This document shows positions 32,702 through 40,721 of a stretch of DNA of 55,943 nucleotides, one piece after another. The stretch is taken from contig QCSL01000010.1 of NCBI GenBank assembly GCA_003209165.1, positions 1 to 55,943 of the forward strand, in the 5' to 3' direction. A program made the position numbers and the translations under genes. This DNA comes from Synechococcus sp. AG-670-B23 (GTDB taxonomy: Bacteria > Cyanobacteriota > Cyanobacteriia > PCC-6307 > Cyanobiaceae). How positions within the stretch are numbered: position 1 is the stretch's first letter; each line of letters begins with the position of its first letter. The notes beneath the pieces are model-generated. The model was not told where the DNA came from. It ran no database searches and was given only the letters and a program-made list of their open reading frames with translations.

Positions 32702-33055
32702 ATGAGTAAGCGAAACCCCGTTGAGCGGCTAGAGGACGAGCTCACTCGTGCCAAGGCTCGTGGGCGCTGGCTCAGTGACGATGAGCAAGTAGACCTTGAT
32801 CGTGAAGCTGATGCTGTGGCGACTCAAGCTGAGGCCAAGCAACGGCGTGATCGCAAGCTGTTGATATTGACCGGGGTCTGCCTGTTGATTCCGCCTCTTT
32901 GGCCTTTGGCTCTTGGGATGACCTTGTTGCTTCTTTATCCAGTCACCATGGCCAGGATAGGGCTGGCCGCCGCGATCATCTTCCTGATGGGCGGATTGCT
33001 GTTGTCTGGTGTGCTCGGTTTGGCCATGTTCTGGCTGATTCAGCTGTTGTTCTAA
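32702..33055 (+). CDS. Membrane protein with charged N-terminus (117 aa)
   Basis: ATG 32702 starts MSKRNPVERLEDELTRAKAR. The first 58 residues are highly charged and helical (EQVDLDREADAVATQAEAKQ), followed by two or three membrane segments (LLILTGVCLLIPPLWPLALG, MARIGLAAAIIFLMGGLLLS). The membrane part resembles many small cyanobacterial proteins, no family named. Convergent with the YccF-like gene. Confidence 0.65.
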   Translation: MSKRNPVERLEDELTRAKARGRWLSDDEQVDLDREADAVATQAEAKQRRDRKLLILTGVCLLIPPLWPLALGMTLLLLYPVTMARIGLAAAIIFLMGGLLLSGVLGLAMFWLIQLLF

Positions 33056-33070
33056 TCAGCACATGTCAGA

Positions 33071-33475
33071 TTAATGTCTTGACTTCACAACCGTCATGCC
33101 GACCGGGGCCAGGGCAATCAAGGCCAGCTTGATGTGCTGAATGCCAAAGGGAATGCCGATGATCGTCACGAAACATGCCAACGCGCTGCTGAGGTGACCC
33201 AGGGCCAGCCACCAGCCGGCTACAAGAAACCACACCACGTTTCCGATCACTCCCGCTGGGCCCGTTCCCAGGTCACCTCTTCCCCTCAGCTGACGACGGT
33301 TGATGGCTTCTGTACCAAACGGCCAAAGGGAGAAGTAACCGATCACCCAGCAAGACCTCGCCCACGGCAAGCCAACGATCGTGATCGCGCAGATCAAGGC
33401 TGCCAACCACCAGGCCAGAGCCATGGGCAGCCCACCAAGGACAACCCAGATCAGGTTAAGCGCCACAGAGATCAT
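33071..33475 (-). CDS. YccF-family inner membrane protein
   Basis: From ATG 33475: ISVALNLIWVVLGGLPMALA, WWLAALICAITIVGLPWARS then CWVIGYFSLWPFG, a repeat-like pair of short helices with the IVGLPWA and PFG turns typical of YccF (DUF307). A second copy follows (NVVWFLVAGWWLALGHLSSA then IIGIPFGIQHIKLA). Function of the family unknown. ORF upstream of 33475 is not YccF-like. Confidence 0.83.
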   Translation of the reverse strand: MISVALNLIWVVLGGLPMALAWWLAALICAITIVGLPWARSCWVIGYFSLWPFGTEAINRRQLRGRGDLGTGPAGVIGNVVWFLVAGWWLALGHLSSALACFVTIIGIPFGIQHIKLALIALAPVGMTVVKSRH

Positions 33476-33540
33476 GTCTCCATTGTCACGGCAAAGCCAA
33501 TGTGAGTTCGTTAAATTATGTAATATATATTTGACCAATC

Positions 33541-34404
33541 ATGTCCGGTAGCTTCGGGATTATTGGCTGTGGATACGTCGGATCTGCTGTCGCTGCCCAT
33601 TTCAGAAATAATGGGTATGAAGTTGTCGGCACCACCACCAGTTCCGAACGGCTTGCTGAACTATGCGATCTGGTCGACCATCCCCGCATCTACAGGGCTG
33701 GTGACCCCATGGCTGATGACAGCTTTTTTAATCGTCTAGATGGTGTTCTGATTGCTATAGCGCCAACCACCTCCTCCTCTGAAGTAGATCAATACGAGAA
33801 GGTCTATGGCCAGGCTGTGCCGGCTCTCGTTGATGCTCTTCGTCAAAGGAAGGGACCTAGTCCGCTGCATGTCACATATTTGAGTAGTGCAGGGGTGTAC
33901 GGAGATCAGTCTGGAGCCATCTGCAACGAGCTGACGCCTCCGGATTGTTCGAACAACACCAACGCTTTGCTGGCCAGCGCAGAGTCCTCTGTTCTTGCAT
34001 TGAACGAAGCTTCTATCCAGGCCTGTGTGCTGCGGTTGGGTGGTATTTACGGCCCTGGTATGGATATTCCTTCTTACATCCGAAGCGCTGCTGGCCAGTC
34101 GGTTCGCAAGAACGGCAATCACATCAACGCTTGGGTTCATCTGCATGACATCATCCGTGGTATTGAATTCGCCTTTGAAAGACAGCTTCAGGGCATCTAC
34201 AACCTTGTGGATGATCTGCAGTTCACCAGGCGTCAGCTTTCCAATGCACTTTGCGACGATCATGGCCTGCCTCCCGTGATCTGGGACAACCACGATCGCC
34301 CTGGAGCTCGCATCTTCAATGCTCGTGTGAGCAACGCCCGGCTGCGTGAAATCGGCTTCCAGCCCAGCGTTGGCTCCATGCTTGACCCTGTTGCAGCGGC
34401 CTGA
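33541..34404 (+). CDS. NAD(P)-binding epimerase/dehydratase-like protein
   Basis: 287 residues starting MSGSFGIIGCGYVGSAVAAH. The Rossmann GxGxxG is GCGYVG, followed by SSERLAEL, the YLSSAGVYGDQSGA block (YxxxK-like Tyr without the usual Lys at +4), LRLGGIYGPG and NLVDD. Fits extended short-chain dehydrogenase/epimerase (YeeZ/SDR-type) proteins; the sugar or lipid substrate is unknown. It diverges from the YccF-like gene with 66 bases between starts. Confidence 0.83.
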   Translation: MSGSFGIIGCGYVGSAVAAHFRNNGYEVVGTTTSSERLAELCDLVDHPRIYRAGDPMADDSFFNRLDGVLIAIAPTTSSSEVDQYEKVYGQAVPALVDALRQRKGPSPLHVTYLSSAGVYGDQSGAICNELTPPDCSNNTNALLASAESSVLALNEASIQACVLRLGGIYGPGMDIPSYIRSAAGQSVRKNGNHINAWVHLHDIIRGIEFAFERQLQGIYNLVDDLQFTRRQLSNALCDDHGLPPVIWDNHDRPGARIFNARVSNARLREIGFQPSVGSMLDPVAAA

Positions 34405-34766
34405 CGTTCAGATCCTGCTAGCGCCCCAGGTCAACGGGTGCGACTGATTTGATCTTTCGATACAGATATTAAATTAAAACGCTCTTGTTGTTTATCGATG
34501 TAAAGCAGAATTGCGAGATCCACGGTCGAATGCCTTCGTTGATTAGAACCTCTGCATTCGATGCAATTGTGTTGTGAAAGACGAGTCGTTCTGCATCGAA
34601 TTTGCTTCGTCTTTAGCGCTGATCTTGCTTGAGCTCAACGCAGAAATGCTTGCCCTTGCAGAAGAAGACTTTTGCTCCACAGCAGATGTCTTTGTTGTAG
34701 AGCTCGAGCCTGGTTGTTGATGTTGGATCGCATTCGTTCCGTCTTTGCTGACTCTCAATCGGAGGG
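34405..34766. other. Gap, no convincing gene
   Basis: About 360 bases. A minus-strand open frame (34543-34758) gives a Ser/Thr-rich product without motifs and is not supported. No terminator or tRNA seen. AT-rich in its first half (34445-34500), so promoters may lie here. Confidence 0.35.
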
Positions 34767-35012
34767 TTGGATCAGCTCTACTACGTAGTTAATGCAGCTC
34801 GTGATCTTGCGCTGGATTCAGATTTTCAAGCCTGTTACGACATTGTGATGGCCTCCGGTGGACTTGAAGTTGAGGCCTGGATCAACTTCACTGTTTTCAC
34901 AGCCATCTGCTTCGATCTCGATCATCAACCGGAGCCTGAACAGTTTCTATTTGTTCTTGAGGAATGCTGTGATGCCCGTCGCGATCAGCAGGCGGCTCAA
35001 CCTTCGGAGTAG
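34767..35012 (+). CDS. Small acidic protein (81 aa)
   Basis: TTG 34767 after GGAGG. The protein is MDQLYYVVNAARDLALDSDF, then IVMASGGLEVEAWINFTVF, ending in an acidic, Gln-rich tail. Helical and acidic, no family recognised. Its end overlaps the end of the minus-strand gene 34997-35362 by 16 bases. Confidence 0.5.
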   Translation: MDQLYYVVNAARDLALDSDFQACYDIVMASGGLEVEAWINFTVFTAICFDLDHQPEPEQFLFVLEECCDARRDQQAAQPSE

Positions 35013-35362
35013 CGCAATGCTTTGAGGCCCATCACTAGATGGGTGCGGAAGCTTCCAAGTGCCATCACCTGCTTGGGCGATCGCGTGTCGCTCACCGCAT
35101 CCCCTTGCGCTTCAATCCAACGCAGCAACTCCTGGGTTTGGTCGGCCCATGCAGTCAGCGCGGCTCGAAGCAGTTCGTCATCGCTGAGCTGGCCCTCTGG
35201 AACGGCGGATTCGTCCATCGCCGCTCTCAGCATTGCGTTGAGTTGCTGATGGCTCAGCGCGTCCGGAACAAAGGGATCAGGGTCGATACTTAAGAAAATC
35301 TTTAGGCACGTCTTGACAGTAGCCCAGTGGTATTGGTTGCGACCACCCGTGTTTTGACCCAT
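34997..35362 (-). CDS. Hypothetical protein (121 aa)
   Basis: Starts MGQNTGGRNQYHWATVKTCL. Middle region LNAMLRAAMDESAVPEGQLS, DDELLRAALTAWADQTQELL and C-terminal SFRTHLVMGLKALRYSEG. Helical and acidic; no known domain. It lies 4 bases after the stop of the DCC-family gene on the same strand, so probably an operon with it. Confidence 0.55.
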   Translation of the reverse strand: MGQNTGGRNQYHWATVKTCLKIFLSIDPDPFVPDALSHQQLNAMLRAAMDESAVPEGQLSDDELLRAALTAWADQTQELLRWIEAQGDAVSDTRSPKQVMALGSFRTHLVMGLKALRYSEG

Positions 35363-35366
35363 TAAT

Positions 35367-35753
35367 TCAGCTTTGGGGCGCCTGATCCAGGTCCACGTTC
35401 AGGCCGCGTGAGGCCAGGGCAAGGCGCCGGGCTGCCAAAAGAGCTGGATAGGCCAGCGCTGACCGTTTGTCATTACAGAACAGCTTGGCCAGCAATCTCA
35501 ACAAAGGATCGCTTGGCTTCATGCGACGGCTGAGTTCTGCAATAGCTTCACTGCCATGCCAACGCTGCTCTCCTTCGATCAGAACCGCTCCATCTCGGAG
35601 GTGCAGTCCGAGGGCATTGAGTTCTCGACGGATGTTGTGATCAGCGCGCCCGTCAACAATCTGGAGGTCGGCAACTCCAGCCTTGAGTTCACTTCGTAGG
35701 GCGAACTCCCGACAGAATGGGCATCCGCCGTCGTAGATGAGGGTTAAAAGCAT
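35367..35753 (-). CDS. DCC-family thiol-disulfide oxidoreductase-like (YuxK/DUF393)
   Basis: 128 residues beginning MLLTLIYDGGCPFCREFALR: the YDGxCPFC motif with the CPFC redox pair is the DCC signature. Further typical stretches are LQIVDGRADHNIRREL, GAVLIEGEQRWHGSEA and LLRLLAKLF. Such proteins are predicted thiol-disulfide exchangers; partners are unknown. Its start codon lies on the same bases as the start of the divergent 35753 gene, an exceptionally tight divergent arrangement. Confidence 0.85.
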   Translation of the reverse strand: MLLTLIYDGGCPFCREFALRSELKAGVADLQIVDGRADHNIRRELNALGLHLRDGAVLIEGEQRWHGSEAIAELSRRMKPSDPLLRLLAKLFCNDKRSALAYPALLAARRLALASRGLNVDLDQAPQS

Positions 35754-36121
35754 TGCTGAATTCTGTCGCGAAGGGGCTGGGCCTTGCGTTGTTTTTGGTC
35801 TGCTTGTTATTGGTTAATCCCCAGCCTTCATGGGGCGATTGGATCTGCGATGGGGATCGGCTCAGTGTGGAAATCACGCGGGGAGCTGTTGATCTCACTG
35901 GTCTGACGGAAGGCATTCCGAACACTTTGGAAGGAACCCTTCCTGGGGATGGTGTTCTGCTGCGCTGGCGCGACTTGGAGTTGCAGCTTCCGCGCACCAA
36001 CAACGCAGGCTCACCCAGTTACACCGATGGCCGTTGGTGGTGGCACGTTGTTGATGCTTCAGCACCGGATTTTTGGGAACGCCGCGGCACGGTGATTCGC
36101 CATCAATGCGAGCTGATCTGA
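35753..36121 (+). CDS. Exported hypothetical protein (122 aa)
   Basis: TTG 35753 gives MLNSVAKGLGLALFLVCLLL with cleavage predicted near SWG. Mature part is strand-rich with ICDGDRLSVEITRGAV, LLRWRDLELQLPR and WWWHVVDASAPDFWERRGTV; two Cys (C32-type and near the C-terminus) could form a disulfide. Secreted or periplasmic, no family recognised. The true start could be a later TTG, since the chosen one overlaps the opposite-strand start. Confidence 0.6.
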   Translation: MLNSVAKGLGLALFLVCLLLVNPQPSWGDWICDGDRLSVEITRGAVDLTGLTEGIPNTLEGTLPGDGVLLRWRDLELQLPRTNNAGSPSYTDGRWWWHVVDASAPDFWERRGTVIRHQCELI

Positions 36122-36139
36122 GCCTGCATCCAGTAACCG

Positions 36140-36392
36140 CTATTTGCGGTTGCGGCGGTTGGCTTTGCGGGTTCCTCCGTAGCGATAACCAGTTTCGCTT
36201 CGATAGTTTGGCCAGCAGGTTTCGCAAACAAGGATCCACTCCTTGAGTTGGTCGGTGATGACCCGGAAATGCACATTCCCCGGCTGTCTGCAGTGATCAC
36301 AAAAGTCTTTTGTTTTTCCACAGTTCTTCCGCTGATTCCTGAGTTAACTCGGCGCATTGGAGTCTCAGCTCAGGATTCTTCGCTTCGGTCAT
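36140..36392 (-). pseudogene. Zinc-ribbon-like small gene with apparent frameshift
   Basis: From 36140 the minus strand encodes, without a start codon, CDHCRQPGNVHFRVITDQLK, then EWILVCETCWPNYRSETGYR and a basic end (GTRKANRRNRK): two CxxC pairs, a zinc-ribbon layout. The frame is closed by TAA upstream. In the neighbouring frame, ATG 36392 starts MTEAKNPELRLQCAELTQES and ends LWKNKRLL at 36297. The switch point is an AAAAACAAAA tract, where one slipped base would fuse them into one protein of about 83 residues. It could also be programmed slippage or two overlapping genes. Confidence 0.6.
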
Positions 36393-36606
36393 GGCATGCA
36401 GCGGTTCGTTTGAAATCAATGCTTTTTCAGAATCGCTGAGGCTTTTGATCCGTGAAAACAAACGTCAGCACAGCATTTTCAACACGGCCTTCAGGATTCG
36501 CTTGATGCTGGCACACTTTTGAGGTTTGTTTTCCACGTCGATTCCCAAAACCGCTGTACTCGCCAGGATCGCTTGTTCAAGACCTGTGGAAAAGCTGTGT
36601 ATAACG

Positions 36607-36858
36607 CTAAGAATCGACTGGGATTGGGGCGTTTATGGATGCTTTTAAGGCAGCCATCTCATGGGCGGTGAGGTGAGCTTCGACAGCCTCAGGCGTGATG
36701 GTTAGATAGCTGACCCATGCCTCGTAGCACTGCTCTTGCGTGGCGACGGGGTTCTGCTCTTGGTCTTCCCTTTCGCTCAGCAGGATCTTCTCGATCCTGG
36801 TCAGCCGTTCTTCGATGTGGCTCAAGCGGCTGGCAATGGTCTCATCCAGTTGCGTCAT
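36607..36858 (-). CDS. Coiled-coil hypothetical protein (83 aa)
   Basis: ATG 36858 starts MTQLDETIASRLSHIEERLT, followed by a helical heptad region (RIEKILLSEREDQEQN) and a second helix (YEAWVSYLTITPEAVEAHLT). No membrane segment, no known family. It may oligomerise through the coiled coil. Confidence 0.62.
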   Translation of the reverse strand: MTQLDETIASRLSHIEERLTRIEKILLSEREDQEQNPVATQEQCYEAWVSYLTITPEAVEAHLTAHEMAALKASINAPIPVDS

Positions 36859-37232
36859 CTGCAGTGAGGCGGATCGTCCTGTGATTGTTGCGGGGATACT
36901 TTGGGTTGACGCAATAGTACATGCGCACTAAAACAGATGTATTGGTCTCATGCTCATGTCTGCGAGTTCCCCTTACGCCACTTTCCGTGCGGATGAGTGG
37001 ATGCGTCATTCTTTGATTCGCCCACGCAAGGCTTTCCCTGCGGCGGCTTCAGCTGTGTCGACATCTCGCGACAGGACTTCCTCTTCGGTTCGAGCCTGTG
37101 ATGCCGTGCAAGGAGAGCTGTTCCTCTTTCCCGTCGTGATGTGCTGAGGCTGCTTTCTGCGACAAACGTTTGCAGGAGTCGCTGATAACGCCCTGTTCTG
37201 CCAGTGTGTTCAATGGTGTTTGTTGCCTGACC

Positions 37233-37358
37233 ATGCTGTTGTTCGCCTCCCAGACAGCTCAAGGCGGTCCGACTGTTATCCTCCCGGCCCTGTTGATCAC
37301 CGGGCTTCTCGTCGCTGCATCCCAGGCTTTCGTTCCTAAGGGCGACGACAAGAACTGA
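37233..37358 (+). CDS. Single-helix membrane peptide (41 aa)
   Basis: ATG 37233 starts MLLFASQTAQGGPTVILPAL, then LITGLLVAASQAFVPKGDDK. One membrane helix with a polar N-terminus and a charged tail; size and shape resemble small thylakoid-complex subunits, but no known subunit matches. The frame is open upstream to 37170. Confidence 0.5.
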   Translation: MLLFASQTAQGGPTVILPALLITGLLVAASQAFVPKGDDKN

Positions 37359-37373
37359 GCTTTGCCGTTCACT

Positions 37374-38759
37374 TCAGCGCAGGGCTGAGAGAACATTAGC
37401 CCCGAAAGCATTCGCATCAAATCCTGCTTTCTTCGGTGTCTGTCCCAGGCGCACTATTACCGCATGCTGCGATGGAGCCACCAGAAGCAGTTGTCCTTGG
37501 TAGCCCTCTGCTGAAAAGCTGTCTTTAGGTAGATCCCTTCGCGATTTGCGGCGGCTGAGCCACCAGTGGGCTCCGTATTTCTTCTTGGATCCCCGTGACG
37601 CAGTTCGTGCCTGCTGGACCCAGTTCGCGGGTAAAAGCTGATGGCCGTTCCAGATTCCCTGATCTAGGTAGAGCTGGCCAAAGCGTGCCCAATCGCGTCC
37701 GCTGGCCCAGACCAACGATGAGCCCACCAAGGTTCCACTGTTGTCGCTTTCGAGAACAGCGGTCGTCATGCCCAGGGGGCCGAACAACGCCTGTGAGGGA
37801 AAGCGCCAGTAGCGCTGATCGTCATCGATGGCCTGCCTCAGAAGCCGGCTGAGGATGTTGGTGGTCCCGGATGAATAGTTCCATTTATTACCGGGTTGTT
37901 TGGCGAGGGGTTGACTGGCGGCGAACCTTGCCATGTCGGCTTCTTGGGTCAGCATCCGCACCAGATCTGAGTTGAAGTATCCCGTCGATTCCTCGAAGGC
38001 CAGCCCGCTGTTCATTCTCAACAGCTGATCCAAGCTGATCCTTTGACGTGGGTCCTCCGGATCACTCCATTCGGGCACGCTCGGCGGCTGGTGCGGATCC
38101 AGAAGCCTTTCTTGGATGGCCCGTCCGATCAGAGCATGGGTGATGCTTTTGCTCATCGACCAACCAATAAGAGGCATGTCGGGCCGGATGCCTTCGGCGT
38201 AGCGTTCAGCAATTACCCAGCCGTCCTGCACCACCACCACGGCGCGGGTTCGTTTTGGTGTGAGAGGGTCTTCCTCTTGAAAGGCGCGATTGAGAACTTT
38301 TTTTAGCGCTTGGCGATCGATTTCAGGCGGCTCTGACCGGGCTGTGGCGATGAGCGGCCAGGGTTCGTCGGTTGGCGTTGAATCCCTTCTGGCAGGTTTG
38401 GCTTGACTGGGGACTTGGGGTGTTGGCAGTTTGTTGATCCGCCAGGTGCAGCCCCGATTGCCGTTCTGAACGGCTTCAGCGCGAAACAGTCCAAACAAGG
38501 CACTGGCTTCAACGCGTCCACTGCTTGGAACGATCTTGGTTTGGATCAGTCCCTTGCCGACGGCCAGGTCTTCACTAAGTATCCGCTCCGGGTCCATCCC
38601 AGCCATGAGCACGCTGCTGCAGAGCTGTTTGGCGCTGAAACTCGTTCCCGCCTTGGCAAAGTTGATCAGGTGTCGCAGCGGAGGTTCAAGGGCAGCCGCG
38701 CCGCTGAAGGCCACTGCCGCGGCTGAGATCAGTACAGTCCGCCACTCGTTTTTTGTCAC
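37374..38759 (-). CDS. Serine hydrolase, beta-lactamase family
   Basis: 461 residues from GTG 38759. The active-site SxxK is GWSMSKSITHAL, with the second motif WNYSSGTTN (Tyr) and a C-terminal EGYQGQLLLVAPSQ in place of the usual HxGxxG/KTG motif, typical for class C-like esterase/D-aminopeptidase proteins. An N-terminal hydrophobic stretch (TVLISAAAVAFSGAAAL) suggests export. The frame is open to 38993, but the terminator at 38769 proves the start is downstream of it. Substrate unknown. Confidence 0.88.
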   Translation of the reverse strand: MTKNEWRTVLISAAAVAFSGAAALEPPLRHLINFAKAGTSFSAKQLCSSVLMAGMDPERILSEDLAVGKGLIQTKIVPSSGRVEASALFGLFRAEAVQNGNRGCTWRINKLPTPQVPSQAKPARRDSTPTDEPWPLIATARSEPPEIDRQALKKVLNRAFQEEDPLTPKRTRAVVVVQDGWVIAERYAEGIRPDMPLIGWSMSKSITHALIGRAIQERLLDPHQPPSVPEWSDPEDPRQRISLDQLLRMNSGLAFEESTGYFNSDLVRMLTQEADMARFAASQPLAKQPGNKWNYSSGTTNILSRLLRQAIDDDQRYWRFPSQALFGPLGMTTAVLESDNSGTLVGSSLVWASGRDWARFGQLYLDQGIWNGHQLLPANWVQQARTASRGSKKKYGAHWWLSRRKSRRDLPKDSFSAEGYQGQLLLVAPSQHAVIVRLGQTPKKAGFDANAFGANVLSALR

Positions 38760-38768
38760 TCTGGACGG

Positions 38769-38806
38769 CCATAAAAAAAGCGGGGATGGTCCCCGTTTTT
38801 TTATGG
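38769..38806. terminator. Symmetric bidirectional terminator
   Basis: CCATAAAAAAAG-CGGGGA / TCCCCG-TTTTTTTATGG around a 3-base loop; A-run and T-run on both flanks, so it works in both directions. It separates the DUF4278 gene from the serine hydrolase gene, which begins just past it, so the hydrolase promoter must lie within the few bases between or inside the hairpin region, or read-through occurs. Confidence 0.85.
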
Positions 38807-38826
38807 CTAGAGACTCAACTTTAGGA

Positions 38827-39069
38827 TTAATATACGGCATAGCTTGCGCCGCGGTAACGCAGTTCTCGCCCACCGCTTGGGTGTTGTTGTGGGTCGATCG
38901 CAACGTAGGTGACGGGCCGATAGAGCAGGACCTTGGTTTTGGTTCCCGCTGGGGTGTGCGCCCTGTCGGTGTGGCCTTCGTGACGGAAGGCAAGTGCCAT
39001 CTGGGTTCTGGCCGTTTCGATGGCCTGATTGCGCACAGTCCGTGCCTTGATCAATTGAAGGGTGTTCAT
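38827..39069 (-). CDS. DUF4278-like small protein (80 aa)
   Basis: ATG 39069 (preceded by AGAGAG) starts MNTLQLIKARTVRNQAIETA. The C-terminal ELRYRGASYAVY and the earlier VLLYRPVTYVAI fit the YRGxxY signature of DUF4278 proteins, found in many cyanobacteria with unknown role. The upstream extension to 39141 is not protein-like. The bidirectional terminator lies 20 bases past its stop. Confidence 0.75.
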   Translation of the reverse strand: MNTLQLIKARTVRNQAIETARTQMALAFRHEGHTDRAHTPAGTKTKVLLYRPVTYVAIDPQQHPSGGRELRYRGASYAVY

Positions 39070-39224
39070 CTCTCTCTTACGCGGTGCCCACGCCCCCGTT
39101 GCCTGGCATGGATCTGGCTGCGGCCTGTTAAAGAGGCTCAACGTGCTTACAAGATAGCTCTAATTTGTATCAACAGCTACTATTTTGTCGCCTCTTTGCG
39201 GGTCTTTTGTCAGCATGAATCTGG

Positions 39225-39836
39225 GTGGCTGGGTGGAGGCGGCGTTTGTCTGGGGCAGTTCCTATAATTTGCATCTGTGGACCGTCAGCTGCCGGTAAGA
39301 CAACATTTGCGGCCCATCTCGCCGAGCAGTTGCGCTCCAGAGGACGAAATCCACTGCTGATCGCATGCGACGACTACTACCGCAGTGGTTGGTCGCCCAA
39401 CTCTCGCTATGGCTTTGACACGATTGATGCCATCGATGCTGATCAGCTGCGGATGCAGCTCAGTGCTGTTCGCTACCGGCAGCTGAGCTCACTGCGCAGC
39501 TATGACATGCGTAGCCGCAAGGTAGGTTCTAGGTCATTGGTTCAGCCCTATGACCTAGTTCTGATTGAAGGCTCCTATGGGCCGCAACACTTTCTTCAGG
39601 CGGTGCCGATCTCGTTGGTGGTTTACATCGAAACCCCTCTTTTGCAGAGGCTGGTCAAGCGTCTCAGGCGTGATGTTAGCGAAAGGCAGCGGCCAGCTTT
39701 GTACGTAGTTCGCCAGATGCTGCAAGAAATGCTTCCGGGCGAGCGACGCTTCATTCACCCTTTGAAGCGCTGCGCAGACATGGTTCTTCGTGGCTACGAC
39801 TGGGATATTGAGCCCGTTCTCAGCAGAATTGAATAG
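39225..39836 (+). CDS. P-loop kinase, uridine-kinase-like
   Basis: 203 residues. Walker A GPSAAGKTTFA near residue 20, then IACDDYYRSGWSPNSRYGFD and TIDAIDADQLRMQLSAVRYR (the kinase lid and Asp region), and DLVLIEGSYGPQHFL (the characteristic EG... after Walker B). These features fit the uridine/phosphoribulokinase fold family. The exact phosphate acceptor is unknown. GTG 39225 start is uncertain by a few codons. Confidence 0.85.
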   Translation: MAGWRRRLSGAVPIICICGPSAAGKTTFAAHLAEQLRSRGRNPLLIACDDYYRSGWSPNSRYGFDTIDAIDADQLRMQLSAVRYRQLSSLRSYDMRSRKVGSRSLVQPYDLVLIEGSYGPQHFLQAVPISLVVYIETPLLQRLVKRLRRDVSERQRPALYVVRQMLQEMLPGERRFIHPLKRCADMVLRGYDWDIEPVLSRIE

Positions 39837-40004
39837 CCGTGGGTGGGGGAGGAAGCTGTAAAAATCCACTCCACTGAGGCAACAAGAAAAACCTCTGGTG
39901 CATTTCAGTCCCAGAGGTTGAGCTCTCCTCGCCGCTACAAGGCTGGTGCACCGATGTGTCCAGGCTGTGTTCTTCGCCTGAGGAGTGATGACCAGGTGCA
40001 ACTC

Positions 40005-40269
40005 TCAGACCTTGTTCCCCTCTTCGTCCCAGTACTTGATCCTTTTCACGCATAGGTCTGGTTTCTTGAGCTTGGCGGCGAACTCCTTTGCCCTTGCCCT
40101 CAGGTGCTCTCGTCGGTGACCAGGCTCTTGTTACCGATCTCTTCCAGCGTCTCTACGGAAGCTTCTGAGACGATCTGCTTCACGTCGCACCCTTGCTCAG
40201 TTTTAAGTCGGTTCGGATGCTGACGGTTTGGTCGAAGTCGAATTCGATTTCGTTGATGTTCGAATTCAT
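40005..40269 (-). pseudogene. Hypothetical protein gene with two frameshifts
   Basis: From ATG 40269: MNSNINEIEFDFDQTVSIRT, then the frame fails; the next frame continues LKTEQGCDVKQIVSEASVET and LEEIGNKSLVTDE, and a third gives LRARAKEFAAKLKKPDLCVK to IKYWDEEGNKV at 40005. Joined, these make one plausible protein of about 85 residues. Two frame changes argue for real decay rather than a single sequencing error. No family known. Confidence 0.65.
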
Positions 40270-40280
40270 TGGATTCTTCG

Positions 40281-40315
40281 CATAAAAAAGAAACCCCGCC
40301 GAAGGCAGGGTTTCA
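40281..40315 (-). terminator. Terminator upstream of the frameshifted gene
   Basis: GAAACCC(T)GCC / GGCGGGGTTTC hairpin followed on the minus strand by TTTTTT. It ends transcription arriving from the right (40473-40721 gene region), just before the pseudogene. Confidence 0.8.
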
Positions 40316-40318
40316 AAC

Positions 40319-40358
40319 GCCTCTCAGGAGTGTTTCCTTGTTACCACTCCTGAGAGGC
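40319..40358. repeat. Perfect 14-bp inverted repeat
   Basis: GCCTCTCAGGAGTG and CACTCCTGAGAGGC around a 12-base loop. It abuts the terminator at 40281-40315, giving a double hairpin. A T-poor 3' flank makes it a poor terminator; it may be a second, backup hairpin or a remnant of a mobile element end. Confidence 0.6.
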
Positions 40359-40472
40359 ATCTTTCCTCACAAGTTTAAATATGCCAATTAGTTGAGTGAG
40401 GTGGGATTGCTGATGGACACCCTTGGAGTTGGCCCCAGATGTCTCTATGGGTAGGCCGCTGCTCGAATCAGA

Positions 40473-40721
40473 TTAGAGTTCAACTGCGTCACCCCAGGCC
40501 GGTGCAGCGAGGCGCTTCCATCCCTTGGTCTGCAATAACGCCCAAAGTTGATCTGCTTCGCCCTTGTTCAGGTGTCGGCGCTCCTTCAGCAAAGGAGGGC
40601 CATCAGAGGTCCTGCGGCCTCTGTCAATGAAAACCTTTGGCTCGTTGATCCAATCCTTTTGATCTCGGTGAAACCTCCAGATCCAGCGGTCATCGCTGTC
40701 AATCAGCCAGCCTTCTTCCAT
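40473..40721 (-). CDS. DUF1651-family protein (82 aa)
   Basis: Starts MEEGWLIDSDDRWIWRFHRD. The signature EGWLID, WRFH.D.K, PKVFIDRGRRTSDGPPLLKE and RRHLNKGEADQLWALLQTKG is the picocyanobacterial DUF1651 pattern. Function unknown; the family is almost restricted to marine Synechococcus and Prochlorococcus, a useful organism marker. Confidence 0.85.
   Translation of the reverse strand: MEEGWLIDSDDRWIWRFHRDQKDWINEPKVFIDRGRRTSDGPPLLKERRHLNKGEADQLWALLQTKGWKRLAAPAWGDAVEL

Noticed and set aside
34543-34758. 71-codon Ser/Thr-rich ORF
   Set aside because: Low-complexity and no ribosome binding site; likely chance.
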